Shown here: positions 7,925-15,884 of the stretch, in pieces
How the letters are laid out: each line of letters begins with the position of its first letter
How positions within the stretch are numbered: the first letter of the stretch is position 1
Assembly: GCA_030151885.1 (NCBI GenBank)
Contig: JASLCG010000109.1
Location: forward strand, 1-31,431
From: Bacteroides sp.
Lineage (GTDB): Bacteria > Bacteroidota > Bacteroidia > Bacteroidales > Bacteroidaceae
DNA length: 31,431 bases
Direction: 5' to 3'
Notes under the pieces: model-generated
Seen by the model: the letters and a program-made list of their open reading frames with translations, nothing else
Database searches by the model: none
Told to the model about the DNA's origin: nothing
Position numbers and translations under genes: made by a program

Positions 7925-8743
7925 ATGATCACTTTTCCAAATGCCAAAATAAATCTGGGTCTGAACATTGTTAGTAAGCGCCCTGATGGGTATCATAACC
8001 TAGAAACTATATTTTACCCTATTCCTCTGTCGGATGTTATTGAAATAAAGGAGCTTCAAGAGTCTAATTTACCTTATATATTACACCAAAAAGGAATAGC
8101 TGTATGTGAAAATGATGAGCAAAATCTAATTATTAAGGCCTATTTGTTATTGAAAGAGAGATATAATCTTCCATCAATTCAAATTTATACTTATAAAGGA
8201 ATACCTTCTGGAGCTGGTATGGGGGGTGGATCTGCAGATGCTGCTTTTATGCTTAAACTATTAAATGACTATTTTGATTTAAAAATATCTGTAACGGAGC
8301 TTGAAAGCTATGCAGCAAGACTCGGTGCAGACTGTGCTTTTTTCATCCAAAATAAACCTATATACGCTGAAGGAATTGGAAATATTTTCTCTGAAATAGA
8401 CTTAGATTTAAGTGCGTATGAATTATATGTACATAAACCCGATATTTTTGTTTCCACTGCTGATGCCTTCTCCAAAATTAAGCCTCAAATGCCTAGTATA
8501 AACCTTAAAGAGGTTGTAAAGTTGCCTGTAGAGGAGTGGAAAAAATATATGGTTAACGATTTTGAGGAGAGTGTATTTTCTACTAAACCAGAGTTGGCTG
8601 TCATTAAAGAGAGTATTTACAAAGCTGGAGCTTTATATGCAGCAATGTCGGGATCTGGATCATCTATATATGGACTCTTTAAAAAAGGAACCTGCACATT
8701 ACCATCTAATCCCAAAGAGCACAAATATCTACTAAACCTATAG
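7925..8743 (+). CDS. ispE: 4-(CDP)-2-C-methyl-D-erythritol kinase IspE
   Basis: GHMP-family kinase that phosphorylates the 2-hydroxyl of CDP-methylerythritol in the MEP isoprenoid pathway, in the cytoplasm. The 272-residue product has the substrate-binding N-terminal 'PNAKINLGL' with Lys8, 'KRPDGYHNLET', the ATP-binding glycine-rich loop 'PSGAGMGGGSADAAF' (from residue 94), the catalytic 'LGADCAFF' with Asp136, and the C-terminal GHMP motif 'AMSGSGSSIYGLF'. Length is normal. It is divergent from dnaB and ends in its own terminator, so it is probably monocistronic. It indicates that the organism makes isoprenoids by the non-mevalonate route. Confidence 0.97.
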   Translation: MITFPNAKINLGLNIVSKRPDGYHNLETIFYPIPLSDVIEIKELQESNLPYILHQKGIAVCENDEQNLIIKAYLLLKERYNLPSIQIYTYKGIPSGAGMGGGSADAAFMLKLLNDYFDLKISVTELESYAARLGADCAFFIQNKPIYAEGIGNIFSEIDLDLSAYELYVHKPDIFVSTADAFSKIKPQMPSINLKEVVKLPVEEWKKYMVNDFEESVFSTKPELAVIKESIYKAGALYAAMSGSGSSIYGLFKKGTCTLPSNPKEHKYLLNL

Positions 8744-8770
8744 AAAAATAGAGCTTCATTAGTATAAAAT

Positions 8771-8802
8771 AAAAAAGAGTACTCACACGAGCACTCTTTT
8801 TT
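8771..8802 (+). terminator. Intrinsic terminator of ispE
   Basis: AAAAAAGAGTACTC (8771-8784) pairs with GAGCACTCTTTTTT (8789-8802) with one mismatch and a 4-nt loop. It ends in a T run and lies 27 nt past the ispE stop. Confidence 0.88.
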
Positions 8803-8859
8803 AACTAACTAAACTAATCTATCATCACCCATTAATAAGGGGGATATCGTATCGTAAAC

Positions 8860-9324
8860 AATACTATTTATTTGATACAATAATAGTATTGCAAATAGCA
8901 TGCCACAGACTATTCATATCAAAAGCGTGTTAATCCACACCTTTTCCACATATTTCCACAATACACACTGATGATTTTTTCTACACATCACACTATTTGT
9001 CTTGAATAAGACAATATTCTCCACAAGTCTTAATATCCATCAGAAATTATTACAATACCAACTAGTAAAAGCAATTTATTAGAAAGTTAAAAAGCTATTT
9101 GTATCATTTTTTTTCCACAGACTACCCTTTAGAACCCTTTAATTAGTAATTTTATTTACATATTTGCCCATTACAAAACAAAGTGTGCATTATAATAATG
9201 CACACGAATAGTTATATATTACAAATCTTTATTTTAAACACAAAACACACATTAACTACTAATAATCAATACATTATAGTTTACTGTCTAAAAACACACT
9301 TTCATTTTAGACAACTTGTCTAAA
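8860..9324. other. Cluster of DnaA-box-like sites and inverted repeats
   Basis: A gene-free AT-rich stretch with six same-strand CCACA pentamers in about 220 nt (starting 8903, 8935, 8946, 8956, 9021, 9115). Two sit in TTTTCCACA (8942-8950 and 9111-9119), which fits the DnaA-box form TTWTNCACA. Others are one or two bases off: TAATCCACA 8931, ATTTCCACA 8952, TTCTCCACA 9017. Inverted repeats surround them: AATACTATT/AATAGTATT (8860-8890), TTGTCTT/AAGACAA (8997-9014), a 23-nt palindrome (9183-9205) and TGTCTAAAA/TTTTAGACA (9285-9313), with a further TGTCTAAA at 9317. It may be a replication origin or another DnaA-bound region. Assignment is inference. Confidence 0.4.
9183..9205. repeat. Perfect 23-nt palindrome
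   Basis: GTGTGCATTA, a TAA loop, then TAATGCACAC: 10-bp arms without mismatch. No T run follows on either strand, so it is not an ordinary terminator. It may be a protein-binding site. Confidence 0.6.
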
Positions 9325-9490
9325 TAATTAAATCTATTTAACAATATCATTTTTTAGCCAATCAGACAATATACAAACTACCCATTTTCGCCGTATATAA
9401 GTTCTATAAGCCTTGTTTTAGATTTAAGACAGTTTATTTACATTTTTATTTATCGTGACAAAATGAGAAATCAATGCGAATAAGACCTAT

Positions 9491-9527
9491 AGCGGAATTC
9501 AAAAATATGATTACATTTGCATCCGCT
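9491..9527 (+). promoter_or_regulatory. Candidate promoter of pilus operon within inverted repeat
   Basis: TACATTTG (9512-9519) followed by CA fits the Bacteroidetes -7 element. It is enclosed by AGCGGA (9491-9496) and TCCGCT (9522-9527), a 6-bp inverted repeat that could be an operator. No TTG is found at the proper upstream distance, which suggests activator dependence. The leader would be about 320 nt long (to ATG 9847) and holds small hairpins such as CCAC/GTGG near 9650-9675 and AACCATTTGGTT near 9788-9799, but no supported ORF on the plus strand. Confidence 0.45.
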
Positions 9528-9846
9528 TTTAATCAGAGCGAGTTATAACATTATTGATTTGGTAAGATAACTTCATTATTTTAAGAACATTTACACAACG
9601 ATGAACGTTTACAACACCAAATATTTTTATAGATAGATACAAAATTTCCACTTCCTCAAAACAACAGAGGGTGGAGTTAATTTCACAATTTAAAGTACCT
9701 TTTAAAATAACACAGAACCCTAACCAACTTATAGAACCTAAGCTTTGATGTTTTAAATTTTGAACCAGTGATATAAATTTACACACTTAACCATTTGGTT
9801 ACAATTGAAACTATTTAAAAAATTACAAATTTAAAAACATACAAAA

Positions 9847-10926
9847 ATGAGATTTACACAATTATTTGCAGCAGCTATTGCCTGTCTTGCAGTTGCTTCT
9901 TGTAGCAACAACAACTCGGTTCTTGATGACGTTAATGTCAAGGGGCAATCACAAGCGTTATCAATTCATATTTCGAACTATGCACCTCTAACAAAAGCTG
10001 TAGGAAGTGCTACAGAAGGTGCAGACAAACTTCAACTTTCAGTTAATAAAATTGAAATCAATCTTACTGCTGCTACAGGTGGTACTAACGGATGGTTAAC
10101 TGTTTATGAAGGTCAGGACAAAACTACAGAGCAATTTGAGAGTACAAATGGTCTAGTTACACTTTTCGATGTTAAAGAACCTAGTAACTTAAAGGTTAGA
10201 ATTAACCACACTAAAGCTGAAAAATCAGCTAATACATTTTCTAACATCAACGATTTTCAAGTTAGTAAAGCTGCATCAATGCCTGCTTATGGAGTTACAA
10301 CTTCTTTCAATGAGAATACAAAAACAATAACAAATAAAACTTCAAGCAAAGTATATGAAGTTATTGGTGCTAAGGTAGAAGTAAAAATACCTACAGCACG
10401 AATCGAACTAAGCAATATTAACTTAAAAGAGAGTAAAAAATTTACAGCTCTTAATCTAAAAAACATATTTGTTAATAATGCATACACAAGAGCAGAAGCT
10501 AGTAATGTTTCTTCTACATTCACATACAACAACAAAATTTCGGTACTAGCCGATAATGATATCACAAACTTACCACATGATATTGTAAATCTATCTGTAC
10601 TTAACAACCTAGAATTAGCGAATAAGACTTATGCTTACTCTGTTTTCCCAACAAATGACGAAAATGATTTTCCAAAAATTACTTTCCAATTTGACCGTGT
10701 AAAACTAAATACAGGAAGTAATCAAAGTGATCGTTTTGCTGTAATTACTAAACTAGGAAATGTAAAAAACATCGAAGCTGGTAAAATATATCGTATTAAA
10801 AACGTATCACTAAACGACGATATTATCGGTGTTGACATTAATGGAAACAATCTTTATGCTGTTGAAGTTGAAGTAATTATTCCAAAATTTGAATTTGTTG
10901 ATATTGAAGATTTAGGCTGGAACTAA
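9847..10926 (+). CDS. Major fimbrillin-family pilus subunit (lipoprotein precursor)
   Basis: A 359-residue fimbrillin-family protein, probably the main shaft subunit of a type V (FimA/Mfa1-like) pilus. It has an SPII signal, with lipobox ending in Cys19 ('CLAVASC'), so it is exported as a lipoprotein. Type V subunits are then trimmed by an Arg/Lys protease and polymerise by strand exchange; 'NYAPLTKAVGS' near residue 54 is a plausible cut site, but this is inference. The body has the expected alternating beta strands ('KLQLSVNKIEINLTA', 'KVEVKIPTARIELSNI', 'RIKNVSLNDDIIGVDING') and ends with 'VIIPKFEFVDIEDLGWN', the Trp-containing C-terminal strand of the family. It is first in a four-gene operon and separated from the next gene by a hairpin, as expected for a highly expressed subunit. 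Confidence 0.85.
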   Translation: MRFTQLFAAAIACLAVASCSNNNSVLDDVNVKGQSQALSIHISNYAPLTKAVGSATEGADKLQLSVNKIEINLTAATGGTNGWLTVYEGQDKTTEQFESTNGLVTLFDVKEPSNLKVRINHTKAEKSANTFSNINDFQVSKAASMPAYGVTTSFNENTKTITNKTSSKVYEVIGAKVEVKIPTARIELSNINLKESKKFTALNLKNIFVNNAYTRAEASNVSSTFTYNNKISVLADNDITNLPHDIVNLSVLNNLELANKTYAYSVFPTNDENDFPKITFQFDRVKLNTGSNQSDRFAVITKLGNVKNIEAGKIYRIKNVSLNDDIIGVDINGNNLYAVEVEVIIPKFEFVDIEDLGWN

Positions 10927-10980
10927 TATTATATCCAGTATATATAATTAATTCAATCTATAAATTTATAAACTAATGTG

Positions 10981-10996
10981 GAGGGATTTCTCCCTC
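10981..10996 (+). promoter_or_regulatory. Intercistronic hairpin after the fimbrillin gene
   Basis: GAGGGA, TTTC, TCCCTC: a perfect 6-bp stem followed by only CTTTC, too short a T tract for full termination. It could stabilise the fimbrillin mRNA or reduce read-through to the minor subunits. A CTCT/AGAG pairing (from 10994) gives an alternative fold. Confidence 0.45.
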
Positions 10997-11034
10997 TTTC
11001 ACAGAGAGTCCCTTCCCCATTAGTTACAATTACA

Positions 11035-11916
11035 ATGAGACATCCTTATAAAATAATTTTAATAGCAGTAGCAACTCTTTCACTAGCTACTAGCTGCATC
11101 AAGGAGAAGCTTTATCATTGTTTTTCAAATAACACTATTAGTTTTGCTTATCAAGGCGATGGAAATACAGATATATTAAACAAAAAAATAAAATCTATCG
11201 ACCTACTTATTTACGATGCAAACCAAACTTTAGTAAAGATAATACACAAAAGCCAAACAGATTCTTATTTTACTGAACAAGAGCTTTTACTTACTAATGG
11301 CAGCTACAAGTGTCTTGCAATAGCTAATGTAAAAGATAGAACCACAATTCATGGTGCTGATATAGGAAGTAAGTTGTCTGATTTAGAGCTGCATCAAGTA
11401 GAGCAGAATAATATGAATTATGATCCAATATATATTGGAGAAAAAGATATAACAATTAATAACACTGAAAATAGTTGCAATACAATCACTTTTAAAAACT
11501 TACACATTCGTTTAAAAGTAAATGTTATAGGGCTAGAAGAGGTAAGGTATAATGTAGAAGACATGAAACTGATAGTGTACGATTACCCCTCCAACTATAT
11601 GGCTAAAGAGGATTATATTAATGGCTTTAGATCTTTTGAAGTAACTCTAAATCCTGAAGAAGATAAAAATATAGCCTCTACAGATACCATTAATATTTTA
11701 AAAAGTAAACCTACCCTACCACTTAGTATTGAGCTATTGAACAGAGATAAGCGTGTTGAGAAAATTCAACTTCTTGAGATTATTCAAAAAGTTAAATCGG
11801 TGGACTTATTAAAGCAAGAAGTCTTTATACCACTCGATATTATTTTAAAACCGTTCGGCATAGAGATTCAAATTCAAGATTGGATTATAGAAGATCATGC
11901 TCCAGAGTTCAATTAA
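11035..11916 (+). CDS. FimB/Mfa2-family fimbrial anchor lipoprotein
   Basis: A 293-residue lipoprotein of the FimB/Mfa2 family, which in type V pili anchors the fibre to the outer membrane and limits its length. SPII signal 'MRHPYKIILIAVATLSLATSC' has Cys21. The first domain shows the family pattern: 'ISFAYQGDGNTDILNKKIKSIDLLIYDANQTLVK', then 'YFTEQELLLTNGSYKCLAIAN', where the 'L.NGsY..vaiaN' segment is typical. The second beta domain follows to the C-terminal 'IEIQIQDWIIED', again the closing Trp strand. The frame is open from a GTG at 10978, but that extension has no signal-like sequence and covers the intergenic hairpin; ATG 11035 directly precedes the lipoprotein signal. The stop is 5 nt before the next start. 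Confidence 0.85.
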   Translation: MRHPYKIILIAVATLSLATSCIKEKLYHCFSNNTISFAYQGDGNTDILNKKIKSIDLLIYDANQTLVKIIHKSQTDSYFTEQELLLTNGSYKCLAIANVKDRTTIHGADIGSKLSDLELHQVEQNNMNYDPIYIGEKDITINNTENSCNTITFKNLHIRLKVNVIGLEEVRYNVEDMKLIVYDYPSNYMAKEDYINGFRSFEVTLNPEEDKNIASTDTINILKSKPTLPLSIELLNRDKRVEKIQLLEIIQKVKSVDLLKQEVFIPLDIILKPFGIEIQIQDWIIEDHAPEFN

Positions 11917-11921
11917 AATAT

Positions 11922-12890
11922 ATGAAACTGAATAGCATTTTAAGTAAAACAAGTATAATATTTTTATTACTCATCGTTATAAGCAGCTGCTCATCAAATA
12001 TTAATGAGTTAGGAAAGAGAGATCGAATCGATCTTAAAATGGAATTAACTCCTAGCCAAGCAGAGAATGTTTCTGAAAATGAGGTTATTAAAAACCTAAG
12101 AATTATTTTAACCAGTAAAGAGAGTAATGAGATTATTAAAAATCAAAGATATGAGTTGTCCGAAAATGGAATGCATTTTCAAATAGTCATATCAGACGTT
12201 CCAGAAGGTATGTACGATGCATACATCTTTGCAAACGAAGATGTATTGGAGTCGGATAAAAACACAAACCTTCACCTAGATAATATTAGCTCTAAAACAG
12301 AATTAGAACAGTTGAGTACGCCAAATAACGCATCTCAATTTTCTAATAGAATTCCCTATGCTGGTAAAAAACAGAATGTCTTAATAGACAAGACGCACAC
12401 CAACCTAAAAATAGCACTTAAAAGATTAATATCTAAGCTAGTTATTAATATTAATAATTTAGGGACAGAAGAGTTAAACCTAACTAAAATAAAAATAGGT
12501 AATGTATTAGATATCAAAAATCTAATCTTTACAAAAATGTATGAAACTAACTCTCCAAACCCAAAAGTTCTATCGATAGAAAAAGCTGCCAATTACACTG
12601 TTTCACCAAAAAATAGTATAGTAGTTACCCAGTATTTATACGAGGTAGTTGCCCCTTTTCCTACACTAGATAGCCCTTCTAAAGCACTAACCTTAGGACT
12701 CGAAGGTGCAGGTAACCAGATTTATGATCCACAAATGCTTAAAGAAAAAGGTGGAAACTTGTTAGATGCAATAACATCTAATACTGTATACAGAATTAAT
12801 ATTAGCATTAATAATGATAAAATAGTAGGTATTGAACTAGACATTCATCCATGGGATAAGTTCGAAGCATCACTACCTACTTTTAAGTAA
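11922..12890 (+). CDS. Fimbrillin-like accessory pilus subunit (lipoprotein)
   Basis: A 322-residue fimbrillin-superfamily lipoprotein, probably a minor or tip-proximal subunit comparable in place to FimC/Mfa3. SPII signal has Cys23 ('LLLIVISSC'). Beta-strand pattern: 'RIDLKMELTPSQ', 'IKNLRIILTSKES', 'GMYDAYIFANED', then the pilin core 'THTNLKIALKRLISKLVININNLGTEELNLTKIKIGNV' (the 'lkRliSKl.i.i' strand is characteristic), and C-terminal 'NTVYRINISINNDKIVGIELDIHPWDKF', the Trp-bearing donor strand. The long frame opens at 11880 inside the previous gene; the ATG at 11922 just ahead of the signal peptide is preferred. It is 5 nt after the anchor gene and 3 nt before the next, so translation is likely coupled. 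Confidence 0.78.
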   Translation: MKLNSILSKTSIIFLLLIVISSCSSNINELGKRDRIDLKMELTPSQAENVSENEVIKNLRIILTSKESNEIIKNQRYELSENGMHFQIVISDVPEGMYDAYIFANEDVLESDKNTNLHLDNISSKTELEQLSTPNNASQFSNRIPYAGKKQNVLIDKTHTNLKIALKRLISKLVININNLGTEELNLTKIKIGNVLDIKNLIFTKMYETNSPNPKVLSIEKAANYTVSPKNSIVVTQYLYEVVAPFPTLDSPSKALTLGLEGAGNQIYDPQMLKEKGGNLLDAITSNTVYRINISINNDKIVGIELDIHPWDKFEASLPTFK

Positions 12891-12893
12891 CCT

Positions 12894-15800
12894 ATGAAAG
12901 TTAAGTATCCTATCATAATTAAATATCTAAAGAAGTGGATTATGTTGAACATGATTCTACTTCTTGCTTTTGCTTGTCAAAATTCAGATTTTGACAGTGC
13001 TACTGATATTAATAATGAAACTGTACGCATCTCATTTAATGCATCCTACTCGGATGTTGCAACAAGAAGTACTCAATCTAGCTATTACGAAAATAGAATA
13101 GAGAATATATTTTTATTCGTTTTTGATAGCCACAACGGACAAAGAATAGATTCAAAATATTACGACTTTGAGAGTCTATTCGGCAGTGAGGCTGAAGGAA
13201 ACTACGACAATGGTACGTTAGATATTAATATTCCTCGTGGCCAGTCTGTCAAGATATATGGTATAGCCAATATAGATAACAATATTGTATCTATCTACAG
13301 AGAGGATTTAGAAGAGATTCAAAATGTGCAAGATCTTTCAAACTTAAAAGTTTCGCTAAGCCAACGTACTGTTTCAAGAGGTAGTGCCTTTGTTATGAGT
13401 GGCACTATTGAAGATAAATTCAATAACCCTGTAGTTTTGAATGCAGAGAGTTTAAAAGCTTACACAAAACACAATCTAGTTTTTAAGCGATTAGATTCTA
13501 AAGTCTTCTTTCATGTAGAAACATTAAATGATGCAACTTTTGCACCTAAATATTGGAAAGTTAAAAAAGTAGCTACTAAAGCCTATTTAACCGATTCAAA
13601 AAGTGTTAGTACCGATAGTAGATACTACTTTGATACAGAAGAATATCCTTTTGAAGATGATGGAACAGGATTCTCTTTTTATGCTTTAGAAAACATTCAG
13701 CTTCCTAAAAAACAGGTTTTTGACAATGAATACTATAAACGAGAAGTGCAATACAAGCACCCTATATATGGTAGTACTAAACCTGGACAAAATGTTCAAA
13801 ATGGAGATTTTGTATATGCTCCAACTCAAGCTACTTATGTAGAGTTTGCTGGTGAGTTAAAATATACAGATACAGATACAAATCGGCCTGTTGTGGCAGA
13901 TGTTAAATATACAGTGCATTTAGGATATAAACATCAGGATGTAAATGACTACTCTCTTACTAGAAACACAGAGTACCATTATTACATATCACTACAATCT
14001 GCTACATCTATAGAAGTCGAAGTAAAAACTGGATTTGAAGAGCAACCTGGTGCAGAGGGACACATTACAAAGGGAGAGCAAACTATAACTGTTGATGCCC
14101 ACTATAGCTCACAAATTTTAAAGTTTAACTACAACGATATCAATCATATCACTTGGTATGTGAAGACCCCTTTTGCAAATGGTTATAGAGAAGATTTTCA
14201 ATATAAAAAAGGAGATAGTGATTGGGTATTGTTTAGAATAAACAGAAGGAATAGAGACTACTATGGGCAGTATGACTATTACTCTAAAGAGATGGAAGAT
14301 TTTCCTGGAAGCTCAATAGAGAAAATGCACAGACCAAATGCTAGTATACAAGAATTATTGGACTTTAGAAGCAATAAATTAATGACTGCAAATCAATTGG
14401 TTCAAGTTCTACACTTTTCTAAGCTATACGAAGAGAAAGACTATTATGGTAATAATTATAGCCATAGCTATTTTGACGAAAATAATGAAATTATCATAAC
14501 GGCTTTTATTAATGAATATTATTATCATGAACACCCCATAACAGGCAATAGAGATGCTAAATTATGGAAGATGTTTGTAAATCAACCCGACAGAATCATA
14601 ACATTTTTAAACCATACGGGCTTCTCACCAGATGGAAATAGTTCGGTAGTATCGTCCATTTTATCCATCAGGCAACAAGCTATTCAAACCATTTACAACA
14701 CAAGTAGTGCTGACCTTGAAACAGCCTGGGGTACAGAAAGAATACAAGAAACAGAGAATCTTCCTTTTGCTTTAAGACCGCTACATAGTGGAGTTAGTGA
14801 TAAAACAATAAAAAGATACAACAGTAAATCTAATGGTAGAAAAAACCAAATAGAGATTCTAAAAAGCGAAAGAGTTACTAGCTGGTCCAGCGTAATAAAT
14901 TACAGAACAAATACACTGGAATACAATTATAATGCTATTAAATATGCATGTATGCAGCGTAATAGAGATGAAAATGGAGATGGTAGAATTGATAACGAAG
15001 AGGTTAAATGGTACCTGTCGTCTATTGATCAATTAACTGACTTATGGATTGGAGAAAACTCTATGGACCAGAATGCGAAGCTTTTTCATCATCAATATGC
15101 AGAAAAAGATGCTTGGTATCTGTCTAGCACCGTTACACAATCTTTTATGGGTAAGGATTTGAATACCTGGTATAGATCGCAATACGATTTTTGGGATAAT
15201 CCATGGGTATTATGGGCTAAAGAAGGCTCTTCTACTGGTTTAATGGAGAATATACCTAATGCAGAAACTACACAAAAATATAACTACAGATGTGTACGTA
15301 ACTTAGGTATGGACAATGATAAAGATGCTAGTAAAGAACCACAAGACTTTGTACAGGTAGAAAGAAATAGCATTATTAAACTACCCTACTTAGATAGAAA
15401 ATCCATTAGAAGTTATACGCAAAGCTCTGAACTACCTCTACACAACGAGAGAGATGCTGATAATATGCCATGGACTGCTTTCGAAGTACATACTAAGGTA
15501 CAGTATGGAGGATACAACTGGCCAGAGATGACACAAAGAATTGATAGAGGACAATCTCCTTGCCCTAAAGGTTATAGAGTGCCAAATCAAAGAGAGCTAG
15601 CCATCATGGTTTCAAGGCTTAAAAAAGATGCCAAGTGGTCGTCAGATAATCACTTCTCTAGAACTGCCTACTCTATGAATCCTCTTGGTGGAACAAGGTA
15701 TAGCTTTTCTGTCACTAGTAAAGGTGGTTTGCTTTACCTCATTAATACAGAAAACGACAGAGGTAGTGTAAGATGTGTACGAGATATAAACTATTATTAA
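12894..15800 (+). CDS. Large fimbrial tip-like lipoprotein (DUF4906-like, EF-hand-like loop, FISUMP-like end)
   Basis: A 968-residue lipoprotein, last in the pilus operon and the likely tip subunit or adhesin. SPII signal with Cys28 ('ILLLAFAC') after a longer basic N-terminus; an internal Met is possible as start. The N-terminal part is fimbrillin-like ('TVRISFNASYSDVATRST', 'ENRIENIFLFVFDS', 'VKIYGIANID'). The middle resembles DUF4906 pilus proteins. A canonical Ca-binding loop lies at residues 692-703: D692, N694, D696, G697, I699, D700, E703, followed by 'VKWYLSSIDQL'. The C-terminus has 'SPCPKGYRVPNQREL' (Cys890) and ends 'GSVRCVRD', the paired-Cys signature of FISUMP-type domains; an earlier 'NYRCVRNLG' is similar. 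Many such proteins bind host or partner-cell surfaces; the ligand is unknown. A perfect terminator follows. Confidence 0.78.
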   Translation: MKVKYPIIIKYLKKWIMLNMILLLAFACQNSDFDSATDINNETVRISFNASYSDVATRSTQSSYYENRIENIFLFVFDSHNGQRIDSKYYDFESLFGSEAEGNYDNGTLDINIPRGQSVKIYGIANIDNNIVSIYREDLEEIQNVQDLSNLKVSLSQRTVSRGSAFVMSGTIEDKFNNPVVLNAESLKAYTKHNLVFKRLDSKVFFHVETLNDATFAPKYWKVKKVATKAYLTDSKSVSTDSRYYFDTEEYPFEDDGTGFSFYALENIQLPKKQVFDNEYYKREVQYKHPIYGSTKPGQNVQNGDFVYAPTQATYVEFAGELKYTDTDTNRPVVADVKYTVHLGYKHQDVNDYSLTRNTEYHYYISLQSATSIEVEVKTGFEEQPGAEGHITKGEQTITVDAHYSSQILKFNYNDINHITWYVKTPFANGYREDFQYKKGDSDWVLFRINRRNRDYYGQYDYYSKEMEDFPGSSIEKMHRPNASIQELLDFRSNKLMTANQLVQVLHFSKLYEEKDYYGNNYSHSYFDENNEIIITAFINEYYYHEHPITGNRDAKLWKMFVNQPDRIITFLNHTGFSPDGNSSVVSSILSIRQQAIQTIYNTSSADLETAWGTERIQETENLPFALRPLHSGVSDKTIKRYNSKSNGRKNQIEILKSERVTSWSSVINYRTNTLEYNYNAIKYACMQRNRDENGDGRIDNEEVKWYLSSIDQLTDLWIGENSMDQNAKLFHHQYAEKDAWYLSSTVTQSFMGKDLNTWYRSQYDFWDNPWVLWAKEGSSTGLMENIPNAETTQKYNYRCVRNLGMDNDKDASKEPQDFVQVERNSIIKLPYLDRKSIRSYTQSSELPLHNERDADNMPWTAFEVHTKVQYGGYNWPEMTQRIDRGQSPCPKGYRVPNQRELAIMVSRLKKDAKWSSDNHFSRTAYSMNPLGGTRYSFSVTSKGGLLYLINTENDRGSVRCVRDINYY

Positions 15801-15837
15801 TTCGAATTATATAGCTAACAACATAAATTCAGATTAT

Positions 15838-15878
15838 AAAAAAAGGCGTTTGTTGCGAATAACAAACGCCTTTTTAAA
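15838..15878. terminator. Bidirectional terminator, pilus operon and tamL-like gene
   Basis: AAAAAGGCGTTTGTT (15840-15854), 6-nt loop, AACAAACGCCTTTTT (15861-15875): a perfect 15-bp stem with A's before and T's after. It serves the plus-strand operon and the convergent minus-strand gene ending at 15885. Confidence 0.93.
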
Positions 15879-15884
15879 TTACTC

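Noticed and set aside
9491..9527. Invertible promoter at the pilus operon
   Set aside because: The repeat arms are only 6 bp and 25 nt apart, far smaller than known Bacteroidetes invertible promoters, and no recombinase gene is nearby.
9529..9786. 85-codon minus-strand frame in the pilus leader
   Set aside because: No family or signal-like composition, no promoter on that strand, and it lies inside the untranslated leader of the plus-strand operon. Best explained as chance.
10978..11034. GTG start for the FimB/Mfa2-like gene
   Set aside because: The 19-residue extension overlaps the intercistronic hairpin and would hide the lipoprotein signal that starts at ATG 11035.
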